The notes beneath the pieces were generated by a model. That model saw nothing but the letters and a program-made list of their open reading frames with translations. It was not told where the DNA came from and did no database searches. Both the position numbers and the translations under genes were made by a program. From Candidatus Anaerotignum merdipullorum (GTDB lineage Bacteria; Bacillota; Clostridia; Lachnospirales; Anaerotignaceae), in assembly GCA_019115165.1 (NCBI GenBank), contig DXEB01000004.1, positions 1 to 49,844 of the forward strand: a stretch of 49,844 bases of DNA. The letters are read 5' to 3'. Of the stretch, positions 1-7,901 are shown piece after piece (position 1 is the first letter of the stretch; each line of letters begins with the position of its first letter).

Positions 1-86
1 CCTGATTTTCTTTTAGTAATGCGGTCGCCAAACCTTCATTCTAAAATTATAATTAGGAGGTTTTATATACTAAAGTATTTTATTTA

Positions 87-109
87 CCCCTAGTAGAACT
101 AGGGGTTTT
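87..109 (+). terminator. Rho-independent terminator
   Basis: A perfect 7-bp stem (CCCCTAG / CTAGGGG) with a 5-base loop is followed by TTTT. It would end transcription entering from the left edge of the window. The gene it serves is outside the window; bases 1-60 show no recognisable gene. Confidence 0.6.
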
Positions 110-130
110 GTTAAGCTAAAGCATCCAAAA

Positions 131-161
131 ACAAACGGTCGGTCCAAAGATTAGACCGACC
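131..161 (-). terminator. Terminator of serS
   Basis: An 8-bp perfect stem (GGTCGGTC / GACCGACC) lies 54 bases after the serS stop codon. Read on the minus strand it is followed by a T-rich run (GTTTGTTTTT), so it fits as the serS terminator. It may also work weakly in the other direction. Confidence 0.7.
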
Positions 162-214
162 ATTTTCTCTCACGCACCTAAATCATGCAGATCATTCCCG
201 ATTTCTGAACTGCT

Positions 215-1504
215 TTATTTTACTTTTTCCAGTTTTTCCAATCCACCCATATATGGACGCAGTACTTCTGGGATTTTTACACTGCCATCTGCCTGCAGAT
301 TATTTTCCAGGAATGCAATCAACATTCTGGGAGGTGCCGCAACGGTATTATTCAATGTATGCGCAAAATATCTTCTGCCGTCGGCGCCTACCACACGGAT
401 TCCCAGCCTTCTTGCCTGTGCATCGCCCAAATTGGAGCAGCTGCCTACTTCAAAGTACTTTTTCTGTCTGGGCGACCATGCTTCCACATCCACAGATTTT
501 ACTTTCAAGTCTGCCAAGTCACCGGAGCAGCATTCCAACGTACGCACCGGAATATCCATCGAGCGGAACAAATCAACAGTATTCTGCCACAGTTTGTCAA
601 ACCACATCGGGCTTTCTTCCGGTTTGCAGACAACGATCATTTCCTGCTTTTCAAACTGGTGAATCCGATACACGCCTCTTTCTTCGATACCATGAGCGCC
701 TTTTTCCTTCCGGAAACAAGGAGAATAGCTGGTCAATGTCTGAGGCAGGTCTTCTTCCCGATTGACTGTATCAATGAATTTTCCAATCATGGAATGTTCA
801 CTAGTGCCAATCAGGTACAAGTCTTCTCCTTCAATTTTATACATCATTGCATCCATTTCCGCAAAACTCATCACGCCGGTTACTACATTGCTGCGGATCA
901 TAAACGGCGGAATGCAGTATTTAAATCCTCTGTTGATCATGAAGTCCCTTGCATATGCCAATACAGCGGAATGCAGTCTGGCAATATCACCCATCAGATA
1001 ATAAAACCCATTACCGGCTACTTTTCTGGCACTATCCAAATCAATACCGTCAAAGCTTTCCATAATCTCTGTATGATAAGGAATTTCAAAATCAGGCACG
1101 ACAGGTTCGCCGAATTTTTCTACTTCTACATTTTCACTATCATCTTTTCCAATGGGTACCGATGGATCAATGATATTGGGAATGGTCATCATAATTTTTT
1201 TGATGCGTTCTTCCACTTCTTTTTCTTTTGCTGTCAGGGTATCCACCCGTTCCGCATCTGCTGCAATTTGTGCTTTGATCTTTTCTGCTTCTGCTGTCTC
1301 TCCCTTTGCCATCCGTCCGCCGATTTCTTTCGACAGTTTGTTTCTCTGCGCACGCAGTGCTTCTACTTCCTGCTTAATGGTTCTGTTTTCCACATCCAGT
1401 GCAATTACTTCATCCACCAGCGGCAGTTTATCGTCCTGGAATTTTTTACGAATATTCTCTTTTACAATTTCTGGATTTTCTCTTACAAATTTGATGTCTA
1501 ACAT
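215..1504 (-). CDS. serS: Serine--tRNA ligase
   Basis: 429-residue class II seryl-tRNA synthetase, which charges tRNA-Ser with serine in the cytoplasm. The first ~110 residues are a charged helical region (the tRNA-binding coiled-coil arm). The catalytic core follows, with motif 2 around FRKEKGAHGIEERGVYR and a C-terminal VLRPYMGG typical of bacterial SerRS. The start is the ATG giving MLDIKF, because AAAGGAG sits upstream at good spacing; a longer reading frame would run through the leader. Motif 3 is odd: it reads LNNTVAAPPRMLIAFLENN, where most bacterial enzymes have NGSGLAVGRT in the first half. The gene stands alone behind a T-box leader and ahead of a strong terminator. Confidence 0.96.
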   Translation of the reverse strand: MLDIKFVRENPEIVKENIRKKFQDDKLPLVDEVIALDVENRTIKQEVEALRAQRNKLSKEIGGRMAKGETAEAEKIKAQIAADAERVDTLTAKEKEVEERIKKIMMTIPNIIDPSVPIGKDDSENVEVEKFGEPVVPDFEIPYHTEIMESFDGIDLDSARKVAGNGFYYLMGDIARLHSAVLAYARDFMINRGFKYCIPPFMIRSNVVTGVMSFAEMDAMMYKIEGEDLYLIGTSEHSMIGKFIDTVNREEDLPQTLTSYSPCFRKEKGAHGIEERGVYRIHQFEKQEMIVVCKPEESPMWFDKLWQNTVDLFRSMDIPVRTLECCSGDLADLKVKSVDVEAWSPRQKKYFEVGSCSNLGDAQARRLGIRVVGADGRRYFAHTLNNTVAAPPRMLIAFLENNLQADGSVKIPEVLRPYMGGLEKLEKVK

Positions 1505-1556
1505 TGATTTTTGTCTCCTTTCTTTTTCTATCCAAACCTTCGGGGTCCGGGATTTT

Positions 1557-1822
1557 TTACGAAATAAAAAAACTCCCGTTCCCAAAAACAGGGACGAGAG
1601 TTACTCCCGCGTTGCCACCCGCATTGCCCGAAAACAAGTTTTCGAACCACTCAAACAGCGATAAAGGGCTTACCCTTTCGGCTTTCACCGACAGCTCCGA
1701 AAGTGGAGGGCTGTGTTCCTTCCGCCGATTCACACCAACCATCGGCTCTCTGCAGGAATTTCCACGGCTTAGCTTTCTTCTGAAACGACAGAACATTTGC
1801 CGTCTCACGCCTCATTGAGCAT
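1557..1822 (-). promoter_or_regulatory. T-box riboswitch leader of serS
   Basis: Read on the minus strand, the leader carries the T-box core GGGTGGCAACGCGGGAG (about 1604-1620). An intrinsic terminator follows, with stem CTCTCGTCCC / GGGAACGGGAG and a T7 run (about 1563-1602). Upstream is a Stem I region of about 150 bases. A TCC triplet at 1705-1707, in the context CCTCCACTTT, is a plausible specifier codon for serine. T-boxes sense uncharged tRNA and let transcription read into the synthetase gene. The class is clear from the core motif; the specifier position is my inference. Confidence 0.9.
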
Positions 1823-1850
1823 ATTATAGCACAAGAATACAAAAAGGCAA
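1823..1850 (-). promoter_or_regulatory. Promoter of the serS T-box transcript
   Basis: On the minus strand, TTGCCT and TATAAT are separated by 16 bases just upstream of Stem I. The -10 matches the housekeeping consensus exactly and the -35 matches partly. Confidence 0.65.
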
Positions 1851-2089
1851 GTATTTTTTTCGTAGCAAAGAAAAACGCATGTTGATTTAAAAACAAACTG
1901 GTCTTTCAAAAGGCATATCAAAGGATCCCATTATATTGAAAAACGGAATGATCTCAAATATTTCTGGAAAACCATTTTTGGATTCCTTCCATTTTGGACT
2001 TTTGGTAACACCCAAATATCTGTAGAATCTTTGTATGATTTTAATGAAATTCTAATTCTATTATTATAGATAATTTTGAGGAAATGCGG

Positions 2090-2196
2090 TATGATAGTAA
2101 CGTACAAGGAGGCCCCTTTTCCTGTACATAAACTATGCCCCCGGACGCATCATTGCGTCCGACACCCGATGATTCCCCGATCATCGGGTTTTTTCT
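2090..2196 (+). ncRNA. Candidate C-rich small RNA with three hairpins
   Basis: About 95 bases with three consecutive hairpins. The first (2102-2127) is GTACA-GGA closed with TCC-TGTAC and has CCCC in its loop. The second (2143-2160) is GGACGCA tcat TGCGTCC. The third (2165-2188) is CCCGATGA / TCATCGGG with CCCC in its loop and a T6 tail at 2189-2194. The linker between the first two contains CCCCC. A TATGAT at 2090-2095 fits a -10 box, but no good -35 is present. Unpaired C-runs in front of an intrinsic terminator are a hallmark of Bacillota small RNAs that pair with Shine-Dalgarno sequences. No open frame here looks real. The family is not recognised. Confidence 0.45.
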
Positions 2197-2740
2197 TATG
2201 TTTACATCAAACCATGTCAAAAAAACATTGATTCAATATATTGATTTATCCTCTGGATATACAACTAAATATAGCATCTATAAAACCGATTCTTGGCTTC
2301 TGTACTTCCGTTATGGACAAGCAGTATTTGATTTCCATCGAAAAAAAATGGATGCAGCCACCACCGCAGAACCATTGTCTACAGCGCTCTCCTCCGCAAG
2401 CTCTGCACGATATTTTTGGAACTGGAACAAGATCTCCTTTTGCAAGCATACTTTCCACAATATTCGTTCTCTACGAGAATGCCCTTTTTCGTTCTCCTAT
2501 ATTCCCGAAGGCATTTATGATAAAATCGTTTCCTTTGTTCCATTTTTATGAATAAGCATTTCATCCGAATACATCGTCCATACAAAATGCGATTTTTGAA
2601 AATACTTCAACAAAAACTGCAAGCGATGCAGTACGTTGTTTCTCCCTTCTTCTCATATTGTTATACAGAACAAATTTACCAAGTATATCCTGTTTTAATA
2701 TTCAAATATCGTACCTCATTTCTCATTTTTCCATAAAACA
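2197..2740. other. AT-rich stretch with no recognisable gene
   Basis: This stretch, together with 1851-2089, contains only short open frames on both strands. None has a convincing ribosome binding site or protein-like composition. I see no tRNA, riboswitch or repeat in it. Confidence 0.5.
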
Positions 2741-2742
2741 GC

Positions 2743-2782
2743 AAAAAAAACACAAAATATTCTGCCACCAAAACATTTTGTG
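2743..2782 (-). terminator. Terminator of the HAD phosphatase gene
   Basis: On the minus strand an 8-bp stem (CACAAAAT / ATTTTGTG) is followed directly by eight T residues. It lies about 45 bases after the stop codon of the HAD gene. Confidence 0.75.
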
Positions 2783-2828
2783 CCTCTTTTTATACACGCA
2801 GGATACGGTTTTCATGCTGCACTTCTTT

Positions 2829-3671
2829 TTAGGATTTGAATGATGTAAAATTCTCCCGCATATCAGGTAATATAAACCGCTGGATCACATCTGCCACCGC
2901 ATCCTGCTGACAGGTAGTTTCTGTGATATAATCTGCCGCTGCTTTCACATGTGCCTGCCCATTGGCAACGGCTATTCCCAAACCTGCCGCCTGAATCATG
3001 GATAAATCATTATCGCTGTCTCCAATGGCAATCACTTGGGACAATGGCACACCTGCCTTTTGGGCTGTTTCTCGCAGTGCATTTCCCTTACTGACCCCTT
3101 TTTTGACAAATTCCAAATATTCCGGACCGGAATAAAAACAATTCAACTCCTGTTTCACCAATGGCTCCACTGCAGCCCTGACCGCCTTCAGATGTTCCGC
3201 GGAACCACTCAAAAGGCATTTGGTAAAGTGACCATCATATGCCAAACCGTCTGGCAGAACCCGCATATCTGCATGCATCACACGGCAATAATCCTGCACT
3301 TCCCGGGTAACTTTTTCCGTCAAAAACGTGCGGTCATCATACAAATACACTTCCACACCCATACGACGAGCCGTCTCTACCACGGGACGCAAAACATCCG
3401 CAGAAAACGAGTGTTTTAAGATCATCTGCATGTCTTCCAGTCGATAGACTGCTGCTCCGTTCTGACAAATGACATAGCCTGGTCTGCCCATCAGGTGCAG
3501 TTGATCCAAAAATTTTTCTACACCATAGACGCCGCGGCCAGTACAAATGACAAAGTCAATCCCGCATGCTACCGCTTTTCCAATCATTTCCACATTTTTT
3601 TCTGAGATTTCCGTTGCATTTTTCAGCAATGTACCGTCCATATCCGAAAATATCATGCGATATTTCTTCAT
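2829..3671 (-). CDS. Cof-type HAD-superfamily sugar-phosphate phosphatase
   Basis: 280-residue cytoplasmic hydrolase of the Cof/YidA branch of the HAD superfamily. Motif I is DMDGT, with the nucleophile Asp10 and acid/base Asp12. Motif II lies in ICTGRG, and motifs III/IV are a lysine before GDSDNDLSMI near the C terminus. A large C2-type cap lies in the middle. These enzymes usually dephosphorylate small sugar phosphates or cofactors; the substrate cannot be read from sequence. AAAGGAGG precedes the ATG by a good distance. The gene is a single unit with its own terminator. Its upstream region (3708-3786) holds a cluster of DnaA boxes starting 37 bases before the start codon, so DnaA could influence its expression. 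Confidence 0.9.
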   Translation of the reverse strand: MKKYRMIFSDMDGTLLKNATEISEKNVEMIGKAVACGIDFVICTGRGVYGVEKFLDQLHLMGRPGYVICQNGAAVYRLEDMQMILKHSFSADVLRPVVETARRMGVEVYLYDDRTFLTEKVTREVQDYCRVMHADMRVLPDGLAYDGHFTKCLLSGSAEHLKAVRAAVEPLVKQELNCFYSGPEYLEFVKKGVSKGNALRETAQKAGVPLSQVIAIGDSDNDLSMIQAAGLGIAVANGQAHVKAAADYITETTCQQDAVADVIQRFILPDMRENFTSFKS

Positions 3672-3707
3672 CTACATTCCTCCTTTTTTTCAATATCCAA
3701 ACGATTT

Positions 3708-3786
3708 TGTGGATAACCAATTCTTTTCACAAAGTTATCCACAGAATTTGATTGATTTTGTACACATTTCCACAAACTTATACACA
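3708..3786. promoter_or_regulatory. DnaA-box cluster outside oriC
   Basis: Four DnaA-box-like 9-mers occur in 79 bases. Perfect TTATCCACA sites are at 3735-3743 (+) and 3708-3716 (-); TTATACACA, one mismatch, is at 3778-3786 (+); ATTTCCACA, two mismatches, is at 3766-3774 (+). The two perfect sites form an inverted pair. The cluster is non-coding, between the DUF4446 gene and the HAD gene, and about 22 kb from the main origin. Confidence 0.7.
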
Positions 3787-3825
3787 GGCGAATGGTTTCC
3801 CTCCATGCCATCCTGATAAAACAAC

Positions 3826-3859
3826 AGAAAAAGCCGTGGGATTTATTTTCTTCCACGGC
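3826..3859 (-). terminator. Terminator of the parA-parB-DUF4446 operon
   Basis: On the minus strand a 7-bp stem (GCCGTGG / CCACGGC) with a 13-base AT-rich loop is followed by TTTTTCT. It lies 6 bases after the DUF4446 stop codon. Confidence 0.8.
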
Positions 3860-3865
3860 ATTGCG

Positions 3866-4714
3866 TTACACGTTTTCCCGATCCGTTTCTTCCTTCTCGG
3901 AGATTTCCTCTACCGGACTTTCAAAAAAGAACAATGTTTCCTCTTTGATTTCCGCCATGATTTCTTCCGGACTTTGTGTCAGTGTTTCCACTGCCTCTTT
4001 TGGTAACATATCTTCAGCAGCGGCAATTTTTCCCGCGGCGACCTCTTCTGCTTCTATCTGCGCTTTTTCTGCCATCGTGACATCTCCGATGGAGGGCATC
4101 TTTTCTTTTGCTTCTGCTACTACTTCATCCAATGCCAGCTGTTCTTCCATCACCGCATACCGACGTTTGAACAGCGGCTTAAATTTCACCTTAACCACCT
4201 TTTCATGCTGCGGTTGATATGCCTGTTCTTGTGCCATTTTTACCGCCTGTTTTTCTTCCTCAGACAGCATATAAATGCTGACCCCCATTTCAATGGGTTT
4301 GGCATACGTAAAGGAACCAGTTCTGCTATGGATCCCATTGAGTACAACGCCATTATCTTCCCCATCCAGCAACGCTAGTGCAAAACACAAATTGCCTCCC
4401 ATTTCCTCAAATGGATTATATCGGATCAATCCAACCTTCTGTACATTGGATTTCATGGTTTGATCCATATCTGTAACCATATCCAGCAATTTGGTGTATT
4501 TTTCATCAATCGCTTTGGATGTTTCAAAATATTCCTGTATTTTCATTTCCAAATTATGCGATGGACGGCGATTCGTTCCCATGAACAAATCATATCGTTT
4601 CCGCTCTCTGCGAATTTTAACCAACAAAACAACGCAGAACACAAACAAAAATACCACCGCGATACTCAACAATCCCAAAAAAATGATGATATTTTCCTGT
4701 ATGAATGTTGTCAT
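3866..4714 (-). CDS. DUF4446 family membrane-anchored protein
   Basis: 282 residues. A single transmembrane helix at about residues 8-32 (IIIFLGLLSIAVVFLFVF) is followed by a basic stretch, a helical segment and a conserved core containing VGLIRYNPFEEMGGN and FALALLDGEDNGVVLNGIHS. This core is typical of DUF4446 proteins, found after parB in many Clostridia. The C-terminal ~110 residues are an acidic, Ala/Glu-rich tail that is probably disordered and longer than the usual family member. The gene starts 9 bases after parB and is the last gene of the parAB operon. That suggests a link to chromosome segregation or membrane anchoring, but the function is unknown. Confidence 0.85.
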   Translation of the reverse strand: MTTFIQENIIIFLGLLSIAVVFLFVFCVVLLVKIRRERKRYDLFMGTNRRPSHNLEMKIQEYFETSKAIDEKYTKLLDMVTDMDQTMKSNVQKVGLIRYNPFEEMGGNLCFALALLDGEDNGVVLNGIHSRTGSFTYAKPIEMGVSIYMLSEEEKQAVKMAQEQAYQPQHEKVVKVKFKPLFKRRYAVMEEQLALDEVVAEAKEKMPSIGDVTMAEKAQIEAEEVAAGKIAAAEDMLPKEAVETLTQSPEEIMAEIKEETLFFFESPVEEISEKEETDRENV

Positions 4715-4723
4715 GATACTTCA

Positions 4724-5605
4724 TTACCTTTCTGCTTCCAGTTTTTTCATCAATAAAAGCAAGCGATCCAAATCCTCGTCAGAATAATATTCAATTTCTA
4801 TTTTACCCTTATTTTTCTGTTTACTGATCTTGACTTTAGTGGCAAAAATTCCCTTCAATTCTTCTTCTATTTTCCAGTATGCTGCCTTCTGTCCGGCTGC
4901 AGCTGCAGGTTTAGCAGCAATCGGCTCCAGTTGTTTTTTTACCAGCGCTTCCACTGTACGCACACTCAAGCCTTCTTCAATAATTTGTTCTGCCAGCAAA
5001 AACTGTACTTCGCCATCTTGAATCGGCAACAATGCCCGTGCATGACCGCTGCTTAACTTCTGTTCTGCTACAAAATTTTGAACCCGTTCATCCAATTGCA
5101 GCAATCGCAGTGCGTTCGCAATTGCCGGACGGCTTTTTCCGACTTTGTCAGCAATTTGTTCCTGATTGAATCCAAATTCTTCCTGCAAGCGCCGATAACT
5201 TTGTGCTTCTTCCATTGGATTCAAATCTTCCCGCTGCACATTTTCCACCAGCGCTGCTTCAAAGGACTCCGCTTCTTCCCATCTTTTCACAACAGCCGGA
5301 ATCACTTTCATTCCCGCAATTTTGGCTGCACGCCAACGGCGTTCTCCGGCAATAAGTTCATAAAATCCCTCTTTATTTTTTTTCACAACCACTGGCTGTA
5401 TCATTCCATAATGTTTCAGAGATGCCGCCAATTCTTCTAATGCCGTTTCATCAAAATGTTTTCTGGGCTGCTTTCGATTCGGTTCGATTTGATGGATATC
5501 CAATTCCAGTATACCATCTGTCCCATTTTCAAAATCCTCCATTTTATGATTGATCAGCGCTTCCAGACCCAGCCCTTTTGCACCCAATCCTTTTTTTGCC
5601 GCCAT
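4724..5605 (-). CDS. parB: Chromosome partitioning protein ParB (Spo0J)
   Basis: 293-residue ParB CTPase and parS-binding protein. An ParB N-domain spans about residues 33-125, with GERRWRAAKIAG and the LVENVQREDLNPMEEA segment involved in CTP binding and spreading. A helix-turn-helix follows (QEQIADKVGKSRPAIANALR), then a linker and a C-terminal dimerisation domain (KIEIEYYSDEDLDRLLLLM). At the positions that set parS versus Noc-site specificity it has Arg (KSR) and Gly (SSGHARALL), the ParB-type choice, and two parS palindromes lie nearby. It is translated directly after parA, with one base between TGA and ATG and a GGAG inside the parA end. Confidence 0.96.
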   Translation of the reverse strand: MAAKKGLGAKGLGLEALINHKMEDFENGTDGILELDIHQIEPNRKQPRKHFDETALEELAASLKHYGMIQPVVVKKNKEGFYELIAGERRWRAAKIAGMKVIPAVVKRWEEAESFEAALVENVQREDLNPMEEAQSYRRLQEEFGFNQEQIADKVGKSRPAIANALRLLQLDERVQNFVAEQKLSSGHARALLPIQDGEVQFLLAEQIIEEGLSVRTVEALVKKQLEPIAAKPAAAAGQKAAYWKIEEELKGIFATKVKISKQKNKGKIEIEYYSDEDLDRLLLLMKKLEAER

Positions 5606-5606
5606 C

Positions 5607-6380
5607 TCAGTCCCACTCCTTTTCCATCACTTCTTCTGCCAGCAGACCATAGCTTTCCGCACCCTTGGATTTCGGATCGTACAAATGGATGGGTAAACCA
5701 TGACTGGGCGATTCGCCTAACCGCACATTTCTTGGAATGATGGTGCGGTATACATTTGCTCCCAAGCTTCTTTTCACTTCTTCTACCACTTGCAGTGACA
5801 AATTTGTCCGCGCATCGTACATTGTGAATACAATGCCTTCGATTTCCAAATTTCGATTCAGTCGTTTTTTCACCAAATTCACCGCATGCAGAAGCTGTTC
5901 CAAACCTTCCAGCGCAAAGTATTCACACTGTATGGGCACCAACACTGTATCCGCTGCGGTCAGTGCGTTAATGGTAATTAAATTTAACGAAGGGGGACAA
6001 TCAATAATCACAAAATCATATGCCTGTTTCACTTCATCCAGCGCACGCTTCAGGATATACTCTCGTTCTTCTTTTCCAATCAGCTCAATTTCTGCACCAG
6101 TGAGACTGATATTGGCTGGCAGTACTTCTAATCCTTCCACACAGGTAGGTTGTTTGACTTCCTCTATGGTTGCCTGTTCCAAAAAAACGTCATAAATGGT
6201 CCATTCCATTGCATTTTTGTCCAATCCCAGACCACTGGTCGTATTCCCTTGCTGATCTGCATCAATGGCAAGCACCTTTTTTCCTGCCGCTGCCAAACAA
6301 GCGGACAAGTTGATCGCAGTTGTGGTCTTGCCTACGCCGCCTTTTTGGTTGGTCACAGCAATCACTCTGACTTTTCCCAT
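5607..6380 (-). CDS. parA: Chromosome partitioning ATPase ParA (Soj)
   Basis: 257-residue ParA/MinD-family ATPase that works with ParB/parS in origin segregation and, in Bacillus, controls DnaA. It has the deviant Walker A KGGVGKTTT near the N terminus, a Walker A' region AIDADQQGNTTSGLG, and Walker B FVIIDCPPSLN. The ATG giving MGKVRVIAVTN is chosen. A GTG four codons upstream overlaps the ribosome binding site (AAAGGTGGGG), so it is unlikely to be used. The gene heads the parA-parB-DUF4446 operon. A promoter is about 40 bases upstream and a parS site lies just beyond it, so ParB may autoregulate the operon. Confidence 0.96.
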   Translation of the reverse strand: MGKVRVIAVTNQKGGVGKTTTAINLSACLAAAGKKVLAIDADQQGNTTSGLGLDKNAMEWTIYDVFLEQATIEEVKQPTCVEGLEVLPANISLTGAEIELIGKEEREYILKRALDEVKQAYDFVIIDCPPSLNLITINALTAADTVLVPIQCEYFALEGLEQLLHAVNLVKKRLNRNLEIEGIVFTMYDARTNLSLQVVEEVKRSLGANVYRTIIPRNVRLGESPSHGLPIHLYDPKSKGAESYGLLAEEVMEKEWD

Positions 6381-6416
6381 GATTTTCCCCACCTTTCTTC
6401 CAATTTTCTAAGGGAC

Positions 6417-6444
6417 ATTATAGCATATTTTTTCTCCATTGCAA
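6417..6444 (-). promoter_or_regulatory. Promoter of the parAB operon
   Basis: On the minus strand, TTGCAA and a perfect TATAAT are separated by 16 bases. The -10 lies about 37 bases before the parA ATG, and a parS site begins 7 bases upstream of the -35. Confidence 0.65.
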
Positions 6445-6450
6445 AGGATA

Positions 6451-6466
6451 TGTTTCACGTGAAACA
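6451..6466. promoter_or_regulatory. parS: parS site 1
   Basis: A perfect 16-base palindrome, TGTTTCACGTGAAACA, matching the bacterial parS consensus bound by ParB. It is next to the parAB promoter. Confidence 0.95.
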
Positions 6467-6496
6467 TATGAAAAACAACACAATTGATACAAAAAT

Positions 6497-6543
6497 GAGA
6501 ACACAAAATCTCCCGCTGATCTCTGCAGAGATTTTGTGTTCTC
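6497..6543. repeat. Perfect 16-bp inverted repeat, intergenic
   Basis: GAGAACACAAAATCTC and its exact reverse complement flank a 15-base spacer. The repeat lies between the two parS sites in a roughly 490-base region with no credible gene. No T-run follows on either strand, so it is not a standard terminator. The rest of 6393-6874 shows no feature I can support. Confidence 0.85.
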
Positions 6544-6874
6544 CTGTCCCTTCCCTTGATTCGTTTGCGTTCTTCTCCCGGTGCATCTTCCTATTATCTA
6601 TCTCAGAGTGCTTCTCTTGTTGTACTGCTTATATATAAGATAATAATCGGAACTGCTCACGTGTTTTCTGGTTGCATTTATGTCTCAGTATTTACATCAA
6701 AAATGTTCATCCTCTTTCCTCCACCACATTCCTTTTGGAATAAATAATAGAACTGTCAGATCCATAGTTCAGATACTTTCATCTCTTATACCACATCCTG
6801 TGATGGTGCTCTCCAACTATTGGTTCTGTGCCGCACATCCATGGCCAACCTGCTGCAAACCACTTCTCATTGGT

Positions 6875-7882
6875 TTATTCCGCCTTATTTTCTTTCTGCG
6901 CTTTTGATTCGTTTCTTTCATTCTTTGCCCGCATCAACACTTTATTCAATGGTGTTTCACGTGAAACACTCTTTTCTTTTTCAAATTTCCCAAATACAGA
7001 AATTGCCTGCGGCAGCACTTCCACCGTAAACGGCATTTTCGGTCCCATCTCCCCATCTACCGTAGATTCCATAATACGAAAATTCGGATCCAAACATTCA
7101 ATTTGAAAAGAATGATCCCGCAGATACAATATGCTTTTTTCGTCTCGAATATGTTCTCCCGTCAGCATTTTTAAGAATACCGTTGGAATCTCCAAAATTG
7201 ATTTTGCGCGCACACCAATGAATTCAAACTTTCCATCCGAAACAGAAGCTTCCGGTGACAACCGTGTAAAGCCTCCTGTTCCGGCGCTGTTCATAATCAT
7301 ATACAAATATAAATCCTCTTCCCAGACACCTTCTGTGGAAGTAATTCGAAACGGTATTTTATGAAAATTCGGAATTTGTTCCATTCCCTTTAGATAATAA
7401 GACAAATTCCCCAAGGCATTCTTGACATCCTTGTCCACCGTTTGAGAAACATTTGTCAGCAACCCTCCTGCACAAACGTTAATAAAATACGTTTCTCGGT
7501 TAACCACACCAATGTCAATGGGACGCGGCTGTGTCTGGGCGATCACCCGACAGGCATCTTCCGTATTTCCTGTTTTTAGCCCCAAATAAGTTGCAAAATC
7601 ATTTGCCGTTCCTGACGGAATGATTCCCAACGGGATGTGCAATCCACGATGCATCAGCGCATTCAGCACAATATTCACAGTTCCATCCCCACCGGATGCC
7701 ACAACAATATCATAATCCGCATCCATCTGCGCCACATGGGTCTCGATATCTCCCGGCTGCATGGTACGAAACGGATGCACTTCATATCCTGCCTCTTGGA
7801 AAATCCCAATACAAATGTCCAAATCAAACTTAAAACTTTTATTTCCGGAAAATGGGTTATAAAACAGCTTAATCTTTTTCAT
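6875..7882 (-). CDS. Diacylglycerol/lipid kinase family protein (YegS/DgkB-like)
   Basis: 335-residue soluble lipid kinase with a DAGK catalytic domain. The first residues KKIKLFYNPFSGNKS are the typical nucleotide-binding start, followed by VVASGGDGTVN and LGIIPSGTANDFATYLG. The family phosphorylates diacylglycerol or a related lipid at the membrane; the exact substrate is open. The start is the ATG after AAAGGCGGGG, and the gene begins 19 bases after the argS stop codon, so the two are probably co-transcribed. The last ~45 residues are a charged extension, in which the codons for VSRET form the second parS site. Confidence 0.88.
   Translation of the reverse strand: MKKIKLFYNPFSGNKSFKFDLDICIGIFQEAGYEVHPFRTMQPGDIETHVAQMDADYDIVVASGGDGTVNIVLNALMHRGLHIPLGIIPSGTANDFATYLGLKTGNTEDACRVIAQTQPRPIDIGVVNRETYFINVCAGGLLTNVSQTVDKDVKNALGNLSYYLKGMEQIPNFHKIPFRITSTEGVWEEDLYLYMIMNSAGTGGFTRLSPEASVSDGKFEFIGVRAKSILEIPTVFLKMLTGEHIRDEKSILYLRDHSFQIECLDPNFRIMESTVDGEMGPKMPFTVEVLPQAISVFGKFEKEKSVSRETPLNKVLMRAKNERNESKAQKENKAE
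6953..6968. promoter_or_regulatory. parS: parS site 2, inside the lipid kinase gene
   Basis: A perfect TGTTTCACGTGAAACA, 502 bases from parS site 1. It lies within the 3' end of the lipid kinase gene and encodes VSRET there. parS sites inside coding sequence are common near oriC. Confidence 0.95.
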
Positions 7883-7901
7883 AACACCCCGCCTTTTCTG
7901 T

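Noticed and set aside
1-60. A strong AGGAGG-like sequence at 55-60
   Set aside because: It is not followed by a start codon and an open frame, so no gene can be called.
359-1501. A 380-residue open frame opposite serS
   Set aside because: It is antisense to a clear serS gene, and its Phe/His-rich composition is a typical shadow translation.
2135-2551. A 138-residue open frame starting in the candidate small RNA
   Set aside because: It runs through the terminator hairpin and has no ribosome binding site or conserved features.
3298-3315. A CCCGGG core in the HAD gene as a Noc site
   Set aside because: Flanking bases differ from ATTTCCCGGGAAAT at several positions, so it is likely chance.
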